A program made the position numbers and the translations under genes. The notes beneath the pieces were generated by a model. That model saw only the letters and a program-made list of their open reading frames with translations, did not search any database and was not told where the DNA came from. Positions 1 through 10,676 of a stretch of 60,000 nt of DNA are shown here, one piece after another. Source of the stretch: Bolinopsis microptera (lineage: Eukaryota > Ctenophora > Tentaculata > Lobata > Bolinopsidae); the NCBI RefSeq assembly GCF_026151205.1, contig NC_087072.1, positions 20,118,103 to 20,178,102 of the forward strand. Direction: 5' to 3'. Within the stretch, counting starts at the first letter, position 1, and every line of letters starts with the position of its first letter.

Positions 1-765
1 TATGAGGGGAGCCAGGTCGGGGGTAGGATCTGAGGTGGGTGTCGGGACGAACTTCAGTCCAAGGGAGAGGACGTCAGTTTCAGCTGTGGAGAGGGTCTGT
101 CCAGAGAGGTTGATCACTGTTTTGGCTGTGGTGTCTTTCTTGGGGGTAGGTGAGGTCTTGAGGAGGGGACCATGAAATGTGGGAGAGGGTATGTCGAGCG
201 TTTTAAGAGTGTCGTAGGGTGAGAGGAACGGGGTGTCGTATTCTGAGAGTAGTACCGCGAACTTCTTTTGGTGAGTAAGGAGTTGTTTTCTGTGGGTGTA
301 TGAGGATTTTTTGGTGTTGAGGTGTCCTAGTTTCTGAAAATATTGAGGGGTTATGAGTGATTCTATGTGTCTGAGGTTGTGCTCATAAGTGCGTTTGTGT
401 TGTGCATATTTGAGGCGATAGTGGTTGAGTCTTTCAGTGATGAGGAGGTTAGATGCGTGAGTGAGGACTTCAGTTGAGCGTTTGGTGGATAGTGGGTTGG
501 TGAGTCTGAGTCCCTTAGGGATGAGTGAGTGATCACGGCAGGCTTTCAGGAATGATATGTGACATGAGTTAATGGCCATGTGTTCTATGCTGTGAGAGGT
601 GGTTTTGGCCAGTGTGGATGCATGCTGTCCAAATAGTGATATGAGTGAGTCATTAAATGAAAGTTGGGTGGTAGGGTTGATGTGTTGATTAGGTGTTTGT
701 GTTGTAAGGTTGGTGTGTTGATTAGGTGTTTCTGTGGATTCTGCACTGTTTGCTGTCTGATCCAT
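1..765 (-). CDS. Penelope-like retroelement ORF, N-terminal part (cut by window edge)
   Basis: An uninterrupted reading frame of 255 codons runs from an ATG at 763-765 to base 1 and continues outside the window. The protein starts MDQTANSAESTETPN, has a basic, Tyr/His/Lys-rich middle (about residues 110-190), and carries INLSGQTLSTAE followed by GLKFVPTP near residues 215-242. The block 'NLS..LT..E..vLs.GLKFvPTP' is typical of the region just upstream of the reverse transcriptase in Penelope-like elements. The RT and any GIY-YIG endonuclease would lie off the left edge, so the element type is inferred from this block alone. It lies antisense and upstream of the ERI exons, probably in an intron of that gene. 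No stop or frameshift is seen, so the copy may be young. Confidence 0.72.
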   Translation of the reverse strand, partial: MDQTANSAESTETPNQHTNLTTQTPNQHINPTTQLSFNDSLISLFGQHASTLAKTTSHSIEHMAINSCHISFLKACRDHSLIPKGLRLTNPLSTKRSTEVLTHASNLLITERLNHYRLKYAQHKRTYEHNLRHIESLITPQYFQKLGHLNTKKSSYTHRKQLLTHQKKFAVLLSEYDTPFLSPYDTLKTLDIPSPTFHGPLLKTSPTPKKDTTAKTVINLSGQTLSTAETDVLSLGLKFVPTPTSDPTPDLAPLI

Positions 766-1016
766 AGGGGTGGTGTTGCGTATCAAAATAAAACTGAGTG
801 GAGTTGGGTTAAAAACATATAAGAGATACATATAAGAGATACGATATTTAATGTAGTTTGAGGAGTCCTAACTCTCCTCACGTCCGACAATGGCGTTTCT
901 CTTGTCGGTAATATGTACTCTTCTCTAAATCTAGACGAACGCCACTTTGTAATAATCATTAATTGTAAATGGATAAACAGAAAACAGGATTCATTTTTTA
1001 AGAGCCAATTTTCCAG
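766..1016. other. Penelope 5' flank with two adjacent hairpins, then intron sequence
   Basis: No coding sequence seen. Two short inverted repeats lie side by side: GAGGAG/CTCCTC (860-879) and CCGACAA/TTGTCGG (884-908). They sit just upstream of the Penelope ATG on the minus strand and may belong to its 5' untranslated region. The segment ends in a pyrimidine-rich splice acceptor (ttttccag, to 1016) for the first ERI exon. Confidence 0.4.
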
Positions 1017-1695
1017 ACTGTTATAAATCAGAGTAGATCATTCGTGGAAGTCTGGAAAGATCTTGAGACATGGATCGAGGAGAAGCGGAATCTCTCTGAA
1101 ACCGGAATAAATAGTGAAAACGAAGTCATCAAAAGTTTGTGCTTTGTTACCGACGGGTAAGTTTTTAGTGTCAAATTCTGTTTATCTTATTATAAGTGGG
1201 TAAGGATTATATTTGCAGCTTTGTTATTACCCATGAGGTTATAAGGTTATAAACCACATTCCTAAATCCTTAATTAACAGGCCGTGGGATTTCAAGAAAT
1301 TTCTTGCTAAAGAAAGCAGATACAATAATATGGACTTTCCCTCAATGTGTGTTCAATTCTGCAACTTACGACGGAGGTTCTGCAATTTCTACGGGGTCAA
1401 GAGAGTTAATATTCAAGGAATGCTAAAGAATTTAGGACAAGAGTTCGATGGGTAAGTTTGTGAAATCAAGATTATCAAATTTAGTTTAAACTTGAAATTT
1501 CAACCGTTTTTTCCACTTTACAAAGGTATTTTAAGACTAAATTGTTGAACTTAATAGAACATCTCATCCAGGACGCCACACAGCGGGATATCAGACAGCA
1601 GGAATATAGCGAACATAGTCTGCACCATGGTCAGGGATGGAGCTGTGCTCGATAATAACGAGGTCGTCGACATAAACTCCATTTACACTGCTTGA
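1017..1695 (+). CDS. ERI1/ERI3-type 3'-5' exonuclease, last three exons
   Basis: Three exons join in phase: 1017-1156, 1281-1451 and 1572-1695 (TGA at 1693-1695). The introns are 124 and 120 bp with GT/AG ends. The product is the C-terminal part of a DEDDh exonuclease of the ERI family. Exon 1 has FVEVWKDLETWIEEK and ends at VTDG; exon 2 begins PWDFKKFL, giving the family signature TDGPWD with the exo II Asp, then NFYGVKR; exon 3 has GTPHSGISDSRNIANI, the exo III His and Asp. The exo I (DFE) motif must lie in exons left of the window, beyond the Penelope insertion. ERI enzymes trim small RNAs, histone mRNA 3' ends and 5.8S rRNA. Which paralogue (ERI1, ERI2 or ERI3) cannot be decided from the C-terminus. 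No consensus AATAAA was noted close after the stop. Confidence 0.9.
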
Positions 1696-3284
1696 ACAAT
1701 CAAGTTGAATCGAGAGGAAATGTTTAAGTTCCGTTTTTAAAAGTTATCTAGGTGTTTTGAACTTTGTTTGTACATTGTTTGGCATCCTATATCCAGATAT
1801 TGGTGGCCCAATTTGCAGTCGTTTACTTGATTTATTGGAATTTTTGTACGGGCTTGTTATGACTAACATCTTGGAGTTGGTCCCTTTGATTTTTGATAAA
1901 ACGTTTTTAAAGCATGTCGAGTTTTTGTATATTGGTAATTGATTAATGATGTGCTACCCCAGCTAGCCCAGAGAGTCATTTAAAGTTCCATATCGACTGT
2001 CGAAATGAAAGCTTGGTCATGATCATAGCTTAATATGTATTTATTCCTCGTATCGTGTTTGAGATGAGATTACTCGTATTTGAGATGTCTAAGATTTATG
2101 ATAACTTGCTTATTGAGTGATATATTTAAGAGATACTCGTATGATTTAAAGCTAATTAATTAGAATCATGCCATGTGGTAATGAACCCCCCCCCCCCCCC
2201 CCCCAACTATTGTTTCTATATTTTCAATGCTGGTACTGCCAATCCAATCAGTAGAAAGTTGCCTTAAGTTCAGTAGTCTTGGCAAGGCTAGGGCCATATT
2301 ATTCAGTTCCCTCATTATACCAGTTAATACCTGGCTGGTATTAACATATTATCATATACCATCCCTCAAACTTTCGGGGTCCTAATCCGGGAATTTCTAT
2401 CCGATATCTGGTTATAAAGTTCAGTAAATTGTTTTTTGTTTGACAACAAGATTTAATTGAATGTTTGTACCGTATACACTTCTTTCCCGCTCCAGTAAAC
2501 TAGAAATTTTAATATTTCATAAGTTTGTGCAACAGAAAAAGTCTAATTTAGCCTCAATTATACTTGATTTAACCTAAACGTGACTGAGCCTAATTTTAGA
2601 TACGCATTTAAATAATAGTATGGAATTTGCGGCTAAGATTTGTATCGTTTTATCAGTAAAACACGCCCTTTAAATACAGTCTTATGAAAATGATATCTTC
2701 GCCAAGTTCAAAGTTACTGTTACTTAGAGTAATTTTCTTAGAGTAAGCTTCTTACCTTCCACCATTACATAAATAGAGTTAATTTTGTTTCGTGAAATTA
2801 TCCAAGCGTATCATTTTTCAAGAATTGAAATTTCTGGAATCACCCTGGTATTGGTAATAGGAGAAAAGGAGAGAACAAATGAAATAAGAGTATTTATAAT
2901 TACGTCAAAGTGTTATAGAACTCTATCTCACTGCAAGATATGTGATTTGTGCATTCTGCAATTAATCTAAATTAAAATAAGGACATACAGGGGAAATTAT
3001 ACAATCAGACCGCTGTATAATCGGCTTGTTTCTCTCACGCACTTTCAGTGCTTTCCGAGGTATGATTCACGATACAGTAGGTTTCAAATATACAACTACA
3101 AGTCATATACAATGTATATTATACATACAGTAAGGAACATCTGACGAAATAATGAATGAATAGTTTAGTTAAAGTAAAAGTAATATGTGAGAACAATCGA
3201 GACCAGCGCCGATAATACCAACTCTAAATGACACAGCTAACTCAATAATAGAGTTATGACAAAGGAAAGTTAATCTTATTAGTC
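1696..3284. other. Intergenic AT-rich DNA with a poly-C run
   Basis: 3' flank of the ERI gene. No reading frame with convincing protein-like composition was seen; the short ones begin at non-ATG codons or look random. A run of 19 C lies at 2186-2204. Confidence 0.5.
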
Positions 3285-4040
3285 TTACCAATACCATAAA
3301 CAATTTTTTTCAATTTTCTTATGTACTGTTAGTGTTATGTTACTTTACAAACGCTCGCTTCAGGATTGAAGATTGCTCAGGCGTAAACACTAATGCTTGA
3401 CGGATGATACACCATAATGCATAAAAATTTCTTAAAAATTTCTGTGAAATCTGCCGATTGAAGATAATGAGCATGCCCCACTCCATAGTTTATACTTATA
3501 GTACTAGTAGGTTAAATTACACAATAATACCTTGGCTGTTGTGATAATGTGTGTGATCGTGTTGAGTGCTACAGGCGATAATGCCCGTCGGCTTTAGCGG
3601 ATGGTGAGTCTGGCACGATAACTACAAACTACAAACTACGCCTTGTTAACCAATACCAATACCATAAACCCCCTTACCAATACCATAAACAATTTTTTTT
3701 TCAATTTTCTTATGTACTGTTAGTGTTATGTTACTTTACAAACGCTCGCTTCAGGATTGAAGATTGCTCAGGAGTAAACACTAATGCTTGACGGATGATA
3801 CACCATAATGCATAAAAATTTTTTAAAAATTTCTGTGAAATCTGCCGATTGAAGATAATGAGCATGCCCCACTCCATAGTTTATACTTATAGTACTAGTA
3901 GGTTAAATTACACAATAATACCTTGGCTGTTGTGATAATGTGTGTGATCGTGTTGAGTGCTACAGGCGATAATGCCCGTCGGCTTTGCCTTTAGCGGATG
4001 GTGAGTCTGGCACGATAACTACAAACTACAAACTACGCCT
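3285..4040. repeat. Direct tandem duplication, about 360-bp unit in two copies
   Basis: The unit that begins taccaataccataaacaat and ends aaactacgccttgt occurs at about 3285-3643 and again at about 3673-4043, in the same orientation, with only small differences such as the length of a T run and an extra 'gcctt' in copy two. The start of the inverted-end element that follows coincides with the end of the second copy. Non-coding. Confidence 0.85.
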
Positions 4041-5138
4041 TGTAGGTTTATAATCTACCAGTACCAAGACGCGCGCCGATATGGACTCGTCGCGGACGGT
4101 TTTGAAATTTGAAACAAATATTGTACGAGTATCACACGTTATTAAACTACGCCAAGGTATCAATATTCGTTATAATTTTTCCAGTTCTGGATGAAACAAT
4201 GTGTAATGACAATGTGCACAATGTGATACGTGCGCTGATAGTGATAGTGATACAATATTTATATAGTGTGTAACATATACTTATAGTGCGCAACTGTTAT
4301 TTGTTTTGAAACTTCCCGCCGTCGCGCCAGCCAGTCTGAGGTGACTCGCAATCTGTCCTCATAATACTTTGGTAACCCTTGCGGGAAATTATCGGTTACC
4401 ACTACCATGAGTGTCCACGACTTTTCGGGGAAATAATTTCCGGAAAATATTATAAACCCACAAACGTTAAATTCCAGCCTCGGTAGATTTTCGGGATGGT
4501 GGTTTTATTTTTAAATCACTCGTCAGTTACAGTTACGCCGAACTGACTTAAACACGTTTTAGATGGCCCTGAGGGACTACTTTATCGGACGGTATTTGAC
4601 CGGATCGACATTATTACGTGAACGGAAATAATTTAATTTTGAATAGACATTAAAATTAACACTCGAAAGCATTTATAATTAATAACCTAATTATAATATC
4701 TAGATCTATTCTCCCCGGAATTTATTTGAACGGAGATAAATTAAACCGAAACGATCACCAAGGCCTCCAGCGTCTGCAATTTCGATTAATATCCGTTCAA
4801 ATAAAGTCCGATTAGGTATTCTTTGTAATACTGAATACTGGGCCGCGCATCTAATATAATTTATACATTATATTTATATAATAATAATGAACTTCTCCGT
4901 CTCGCATTTTCGTTAGATAAAGATTTAACGGGTGATACGCGTAAAATATCTGTTCCATTTATTGACGGATGTTACTCGTCTAAATTTCTTCGAAGTAGCG
5001 CGCGCCGCTTTCTTCCCGACGGCAAGTGCTACGAAGTAGCGCGCGCCGGGCCAGACCATTAACAATGGTCAATTCCATTTATTGGACCGTCGACGAGTCC
5101 AACTCAGCGCGCGTCCTGGTAGGTTGTAAACCTACAAG
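4039..5138. mobile_element. 1.1-kb element with palindromic inverted ends, no coding capacity
   Basis: The left end reads cttgtaggtttataatctac and continues to cgcgcgcc; the right end is its inverted counterpart (gcgcgcgtcc, then ggttgtaaacctacaag). Each terminus is close to a palindrome. The interior has a repeated GAAGTAGCGCGCGCC motif (near 4990 and 5032) and no open frame. A single copy of the terminal palindrome recurs at 21151-21167, so the end sequence is dispersed. I could not identify a target-site duplication or a superfamily. Confidence 0.55.
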
Positions 5139-5520
5139 ATAAAGATTGGCGAAATGCACCACTGGGCCACGCCGAGCTGCAAAGGATTGACATCATCAAT
5201 CAAGGTATTCTGTATTCAAAACACAGAAATGGCAGAAACAGAAACCCTAACCCTCTACTCTGACCCCAATTCTTACACTAACCCCATCTCTAACTCTAAG
5301 ACAGCATATGATACATATTAAATTTAAAACCCTTAAACCTTGTAGCGCGATGCGTTACTGTGCCGCGCCGAGCTGCCATGAATTGACATCGTCAATTAAC
5401 CTTAAACCCTAACTAATGACGAGAAAATATACCAACTTCCTTATGATCTGGTTATACTTATGACTATGTCACGTGATCAAAACAGTTTTTCGCCAGGGGA
5501 GCATTTTAATACTATGTCTT
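5139..5520. other. Intergenic, with short repeated GCCGAGCTGC segments
   Basis: Non-coding. A motif of the form gccgagctgc, then attgacatc.tcaat, occurs twice (near 5170 and 5367). Telomere-like aaccctaaccct is seen once near 5243, without an array. Confidence 0.4.
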
Positions 5521-6030
5521 ATTTGACCAAAACCCATAATCATGGGTAGAGTGGACCGCTGCCAGTGTCTCTCTTTCCCAAACAAAAGGAAATGATATTA
5601 ATTTGATTGACCGTTCTCAAATGCAAAATGATACCGAAAATGAAATCGGTCGCTCGCTTTTCCCATTCATTCACGGCTTACGAATTGTAATAAGTTTCGA
5701 TTGATTAGGTACATCAATCAGATGCTGTAAAAATCTCTTTGGGTTGCGTTCGGGTCGATACCTAGTATTTCGGGGTAAGGGTGGTATTTATTACTTATTG
5801 AATTAGCTGAAGTTTATTGAATCTTTATTGCCGAGTACAGCTGCCTTTGGGTAGTTCTTCTTAATCTATTACAATTGTAAATGAATGGGAAAAGCGAGCG
5901 ACCGATTTCATTTTCGGTATCATTTTGCATTTGAGAACGGTCAATCAAATTAATATCATTTCCTTTTGTTTGGGAAAGAGAGACACTGGCAGCGGTCCAC
6001 TCTACCCATGATTATGGGTTTTGGTCAAAT
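5521..6030. repeat. Foldback block A: inverted repeat with about 150-bp arms
   Basis: The left arm begins atttgaccaaaacccataat; the right arm ends in the exact inverse, gggttttggtcaaat. The arms (about 5521-5672 and 5881-6030) match almost base for base and enclose about 200 bp. A related copy (A') lies at 8640-8978. No coding frame. Probably a foldback or MITE-type element; no clear target-site duplication was found because block B abuts it directly. Confidence 0.85.
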
Positions 6031-7064
6031 ATCATCTCTTTTTGATTATAAATATAATGTCAGGGTACTTTATTTATAAAGTCGAAATATAAACTGATAT
6101 CTTCATTAATAAGGAGGAAGTTTCAACAATTTCGAAATTTTTCCTTTAAAAACATTTCCTTGTGTTTAGGTAAGCATATCGGTCGATCACTGACTGAATA
6201 TGCCACTTAATACTCATTCAAGTTGGCATTAAATTCATTTAAAATGACATTAAACTGTCGTGGCAAAGCAGAATTTGTTGGAAATCACGAATGAGCAAAA
6301 TTCTCACCTTTCGCACGTGCAAACTTTGAGCGGACGTTTCGTGCGCATCCAATATTGAATCGCCGTAACTTTCTGCATGTAATTGTTTTATATATAGCTT
6401 GATAAGCATGCAAAGTTTCAAAGTATTTCAAGAAGAACTGTAATCACAACGGCACTCTAAAGTTGACAGAAAATGACGAAAACAGCAATTTTCAGTGATT
6501 TTAGCAATTTTCTATCAATTTGAGCGTGTCCCCACGTGTGCAACTTTTCGATTTTCAACTTTAAAACTAGCCTAATGCACAATTTATACCTATAGGAAGC
6601 AGAACTGAGCTCCACAACCCAAGGCATGGCCCAACACCAGAGAATACTAAATCGCAAAATTGACGTTTTTATAAAATAATTCTTCAAAAAAGCACAAACT
6701 TCAATCACGAATATCTTTATGAAGGAGCAAGCTAGAAAAACTTTCCGGTAGATTTTCAGAATGCTTGAACAATTATCTAAGATGAAAATTTCCTCAGATT
6801 TTGAATACAATTACTTTTTAATGGTGTAAAATCATTTTTAAAAGTTATTACTTTGTCAAAAATCAAGTTTTAAAAACGGTTAACTTGATGACGTCATCAA
6901 GGGGTGTTCATGACGTCAAATAATTTGTTTATACAATGTAAACTAAAGTGTAAACAATTATTTTCAAGACCTGTGGTCGGAAATGGCTGTATCTTTTATA
7001 CTTTTGAATCTATGGACAATTAAATACAGGCTACAATTGACTGGCAAAGCGTCTATCCCTGAAT
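6031..7064. repeat. Left arm (B) of a large palindrome
   Basis: About 1 kb that reappears inverted at 7611-8639 with scattered mismatches. The outer end reads atcatctctttttgatt. The minus strand carries a 117-codon frame (6457-6810) whose counterpart in the other arm (7875-8228) differs at only two residues; it is Cys/Lys-rich and resembles no family I know. The arm also carries two TGACGTCA palindromes (6889-6896, 6911-6918). Confidence 0.85.
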
Positions 7065-7075
7065 ATATATATATA

Positions 7076-7599
7076 TCACAGTGCTGGCAAGCACGACCGG
7101 TGCATTTATTGTGGGTATACTATGTACCCCCTTTACTATTATACCCCCTTTACTATTATACCCCCTTTGGTACACGTTACAAGCCTCTTTCGTGCACGCG
7201 AAGCGTGCACTCCGGCCGGAGGAGGCGGCCGAAGGCCGCCGCCTCCGGCAGGAGTTTTTCAGGCATTAAGACTCATCGGAAGTCGTTCAGCAGATTTAAT
7301 TTTAGTTCAAAACATTCTAATTTGATGTCAAAGATGACAGGAATAAAAAATAGTTATGTTGAGATTTTTAAGAAATTTGCATAAAATACTCGCCAGCACT
7401 GTTATACGAAATTCGGTAAAAAACCCAAAATCGCCATATTCAGGAGCCTTAATAACCATGTTAAAATCGAGTTAGAGATCTGAAATTTTTTAGACCGTCT
7501 AGACGTTGACCAAATCGACTGCAAAAAAAGTTTCAGGTCTCAGGATCATCGGGAAGTGGGTTTTCTAGAACCCCTGTTTTACGATAGATTGTCGTGATA
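7076..7599. repeat. Central block C with stable GC hairpins
   Basis: Lies between the two B arms and is itself repeated inverted at 8992-9522. It holds the iterated ttactattatacccccttt motif and a GC island of consecutive hairpins: GTGCACGC-GAA-GCGTGCAC (7192-7210), CTCCGGCCGGAG (7210-7221) and GGCGGCC-GAA-GGCCGCC (7224-7240). Overlapping open frames here (6983-7384, 7081-7269, 7122-7325) span low-complexity repeats in several frames and are not supported as genes. Confidence 0.8.
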
Positions 7600-7610
7600 C
7601 ATACATACCT

Positions 7611-8639
7611 ATATACATATATTCAGGGATAGACGCTTTGCCAGTCAAATGTAGCCTGTTTTTAATTGTCCATAGATTCAAAAGTATAAAAGATACAGCA
7701 ATTTCCGACCACAGGTCTTGAAAATAATTGTTTACACTTTAGTTTGCATTGTATAAACAAATTATTTGACGTCATGAACACCCCTTGATGACGTCATCAA
7801 GTTAACCGTTTTTAAAACTTGATTTTTGACAAAGTAATAACTTTTTAAAATGATTTTACACCATTAAAAAGTAATTGAATTCAAAATCTGAGGAATTTTT
7901 TATCTTAGATAATTGTTCAAGCATTCTGAAAATCTACCGGAAAGTTTTTCTAGCTTGCTCCTTCATAAAGATATTCGTGATTGAAGTTTGTGCTTTTTTG
8001 AAGAATTATTTTATAAAAACGTCAATTTTGCGATTTAGTATTCTCTGGTGTTGGGCCATGCCTTGGGTTGTGGAGCTCAGTTCTGCTTCCTATAGGTATA
8101 AATTGTGCATTAGGCTAGTTTTAAAGTTGAAAATCGAAAAGTTGCACACGTGGGGACACGCTCAAATTGATAGAAAATTGCTAAAATCACTGAAAATTGC
8201 TGTTTTCGTCATTTTCTGTCAACTTTAGAGTGCCGTTGTGATTACAGTTCTTCTTGAAATACTTTGAAACTTTGCATGCTTATCAAGCTATATATAAAAC
8301 AATTACACGCAAAAATTTACGGCGATTCAATATTGGATGCGCACGCAACGTCCGCTCAAAGTTTGCACGTGCGAAAAGTGAGAATTTTGCTCATTTGTGA
8401 TTTCCAACAAATTCTGCTTTTTAATGTCATTATATATGAATTTAATGCCAACTTGAATGAGTATAAAGTGGCATATTCAGTCAGTGATCGACCGATATGC
8501 TTACCTAAACACAAGGAAATGTTTTTAAAGGAAAAATTTCTAAATCGTGGAAACTTCCTCCTTATTAATATTAATGAAGATATCAGTTTATATTTCGACG
8601 TTATAAAGTACCCTGACATTATAATCAAAAAGAGATGAT
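7611..8639. repeat. Right arm (B') of the large palindrome
   Basis: Inverted counterpart of 6031-7064, ending aatcaaaaagagatgat. Holds a 117-codon frame (7875-8228) and a second frame (8264-8638, 124 codons) in a different phase. Neither has a recognisable domain, and similarity between the arms is expected from the repeat itself, so I do not call genes. Confidence 0.85.
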
Positions 8640-8978
8640 ATTTTACCAAAACCCATAATCATGGGTAGAGTGGACCGCTGCCAGTGTCTCTCTTTCCCAA
8701 ACAAAAGGAAATGATATTAATTTGATTGACCGTTCTCAAATGCAAAATGATACCGAGAATGAAATCGGTCCCTCGCTTTTCCCATTCATTTACAATTGTA
8801 ATAGATTAAGAAGAACTACCCAAAGGCATCTGTGGGGGAAAGCGAGGGACCGATTTCATTCTCGGTATCATTTTGCATTTGAGAACGGTCAATCAAATTA
8901 ATATCATTTCCTTTTGTTTGGGAAAGAGAGACACTGGCAGCGGTCCACTCTACCCATGATTATGGGTTTTGGTAAAAT
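8640..8978. repeat. Foldback block A', second copy of block A
   Basis: Begins attttaccaaaacccataat and ends in the inverse gggttttggtaaaat. Same arm sequence as block A but a shorter loop (about 30 bp instead of about 200 bp) and T in place of G in the terminal atttgacc. It abuts block B' with no spacer. Confidence 0.85.
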
Positions 8979-8991
8979 GTATATATATAGA

Positions 8992-9522
8992 TATCACGAC
9001 AATCTGTCGTAAAACAGGGGTTCTAGAAAACCCACTTCCCGATGTTCCTGAAACCTCAAACTTTTTTTTCAGTCGATTTGGTCAACGTCTAGACGCCTTG
9101 AAAAATTTCAGATCTCTAACTCGATTTTAACATGGTTTTTAAGGCACCTGAATATGGCGATTTTGGGTTTTTTACCGAATTTCGTATAACAGTGCTGGCG
9201 AGTATTTTATGCAAATTTCTTAAAAATCTCAACATAACTATTTTTTATTCCTGTCATCTTTGACATCAAATTAGAATGTTTTGAACTAAAAATAAATCTG
9301 CTGAACGACTTCCGATGAGTCTTAATGCCTGAAAAACTTCTGCCGGAGGCGGCGGCCTTCGGCCGCCGCCTCCGGCCGGAGTGCACGCTTCGCGTGCACG
9401 AAAGAGGCTTGTAACGTGTACCAAAGGGGGTATAATAGTAAAACTAAAGGGGGTATAATAGTAAAGGGGGTACATAGTATACCCACAATAAATGCACCGG
9501 TCGTGCTTGCCAGCACTGTGAT
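8992..9522. repeat. Inverted copy of central block C (C')
   Basis: Reads as the reverse complement of 7076-7599, with the same GC hairpin cluster (about 9345-9400) and the cccccttta-type repeats in reverse. Small indels distinguish the copies. The block order across the locus is A-B-C-B'-A'-C'. Confidence 0.85.
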
Positions 9523-10676
9523 GTTTTATGGGATCAAATTCGAAATCAGCGTTAAAAAACACCGGTTCAAGTTAGTTTCAATTATTGTGCCGTACTGGCA
9601 TGGAGCCGACGCCCTTTTTGGAAAATCTCGAATCGAAGTCCGACTGTTGAGCGATTTAGCACGAGATTTTCGATTGCTTTTTCTCAGCTCGATCAATTCA
9701 ATCACAATCAAGATAATTACAAAGATTTTCAAGCACTTGTGATCTTCAACACATCACTACTAGCTGTACTATAGTACTGATTGTGATGACTTGATATTGA
9801 CTTGAGTTTTCAGAATCAACATGGGTTATTGATTGGCAGATCATGTCGCATATAAATATACAATCGTCGCTGATTTCTCGACAGTACGCGTCTATGATCT
9901 ATCCCGTGGCCGTTTTGGTAAACAGAAACAACTACGCATATTTTGGTTTCAATCTAGGATCAAATACTCAGGCGCAAACTAAATATTGAATATGAATTCG
10001 ATTCCGACCGCGGATATCCGGTTCCGGTTATATTATAAAGCTGACAATAGCCGGATCGGATATCATTATCATGCAGAAATTTCAAAACTTTTCATAAAAA
10101 TTAATATTATCCGTCGTATAACCAGAGCTCGGAAATTTCAATGCAATTTTAGGTCATTGCCGCCTCCTAAATATGTTTATTAGGGTAAATATTGCTACCA
10201 TTATAATTATATCTAACTTTCGTCACACGAATCAGTCCTCTCCATTGACTTTGATAGCACCAGTTGTTCAGAACTCAAAATTTACGATACTGTTTTGTGC
10301 TTGATTTAAAAGCTTAGGATCATGATATCGGCCTACATAATTTAAACATTACGTATGTACTTGCAGTACAACTAGTACATAACCATAATATTAATGCCAA
10401 TGGATCTTGAATATCATTACTGGAGCGCGTAAATTGGGGTATGTACTAATACTATATATCAATAATAATATCGATGCCAATATTAATATGATTAATTTCA
10501 TTAACTTCAAATACTTTCTGCAGAACTTTAAATGGACTGAGTCTGACTCTGAGGTCTTCATAACCAATATCCAAATTACTTAAACTTTCTTGCGACTCTG
10601 CATCATCGTTTCAATTACTAATAGTAATACAATTTTCTAAATCGTGAATCGGCTATAATTCCGCCATGGTAACGTA
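9523..10676. other. Intergenic and 3' flank of the TPR gene
   Basis: No convincing gene. A TTTATT (AATAAA on the minus strand) near 10175-10180 could be the poly(A) signal of the TPR gene, giving a 3' UTR of about 500 nt; this is inference. Confidence 0.4.

Noticed and set aside
860-908. Hammerhead-like order (TGAGGA, hairpin, CAAAC) upstream of the Penelope ATG
   Set aside because: The GAAA core is missing and a stronger competing hairpin (GAGGAG/CTCCTC) disrupts the fold.
5240-5420. Telomere-like aaccctaaccct
   Set aside because: Only isolated, imperfect units; not an array.
6983-7384. Overlapping frames in block C (also 9266-9742)
   Set aside because: Several frames are open at once across simple repeats and GC hairpins; the inverted copy shows the same pattern.
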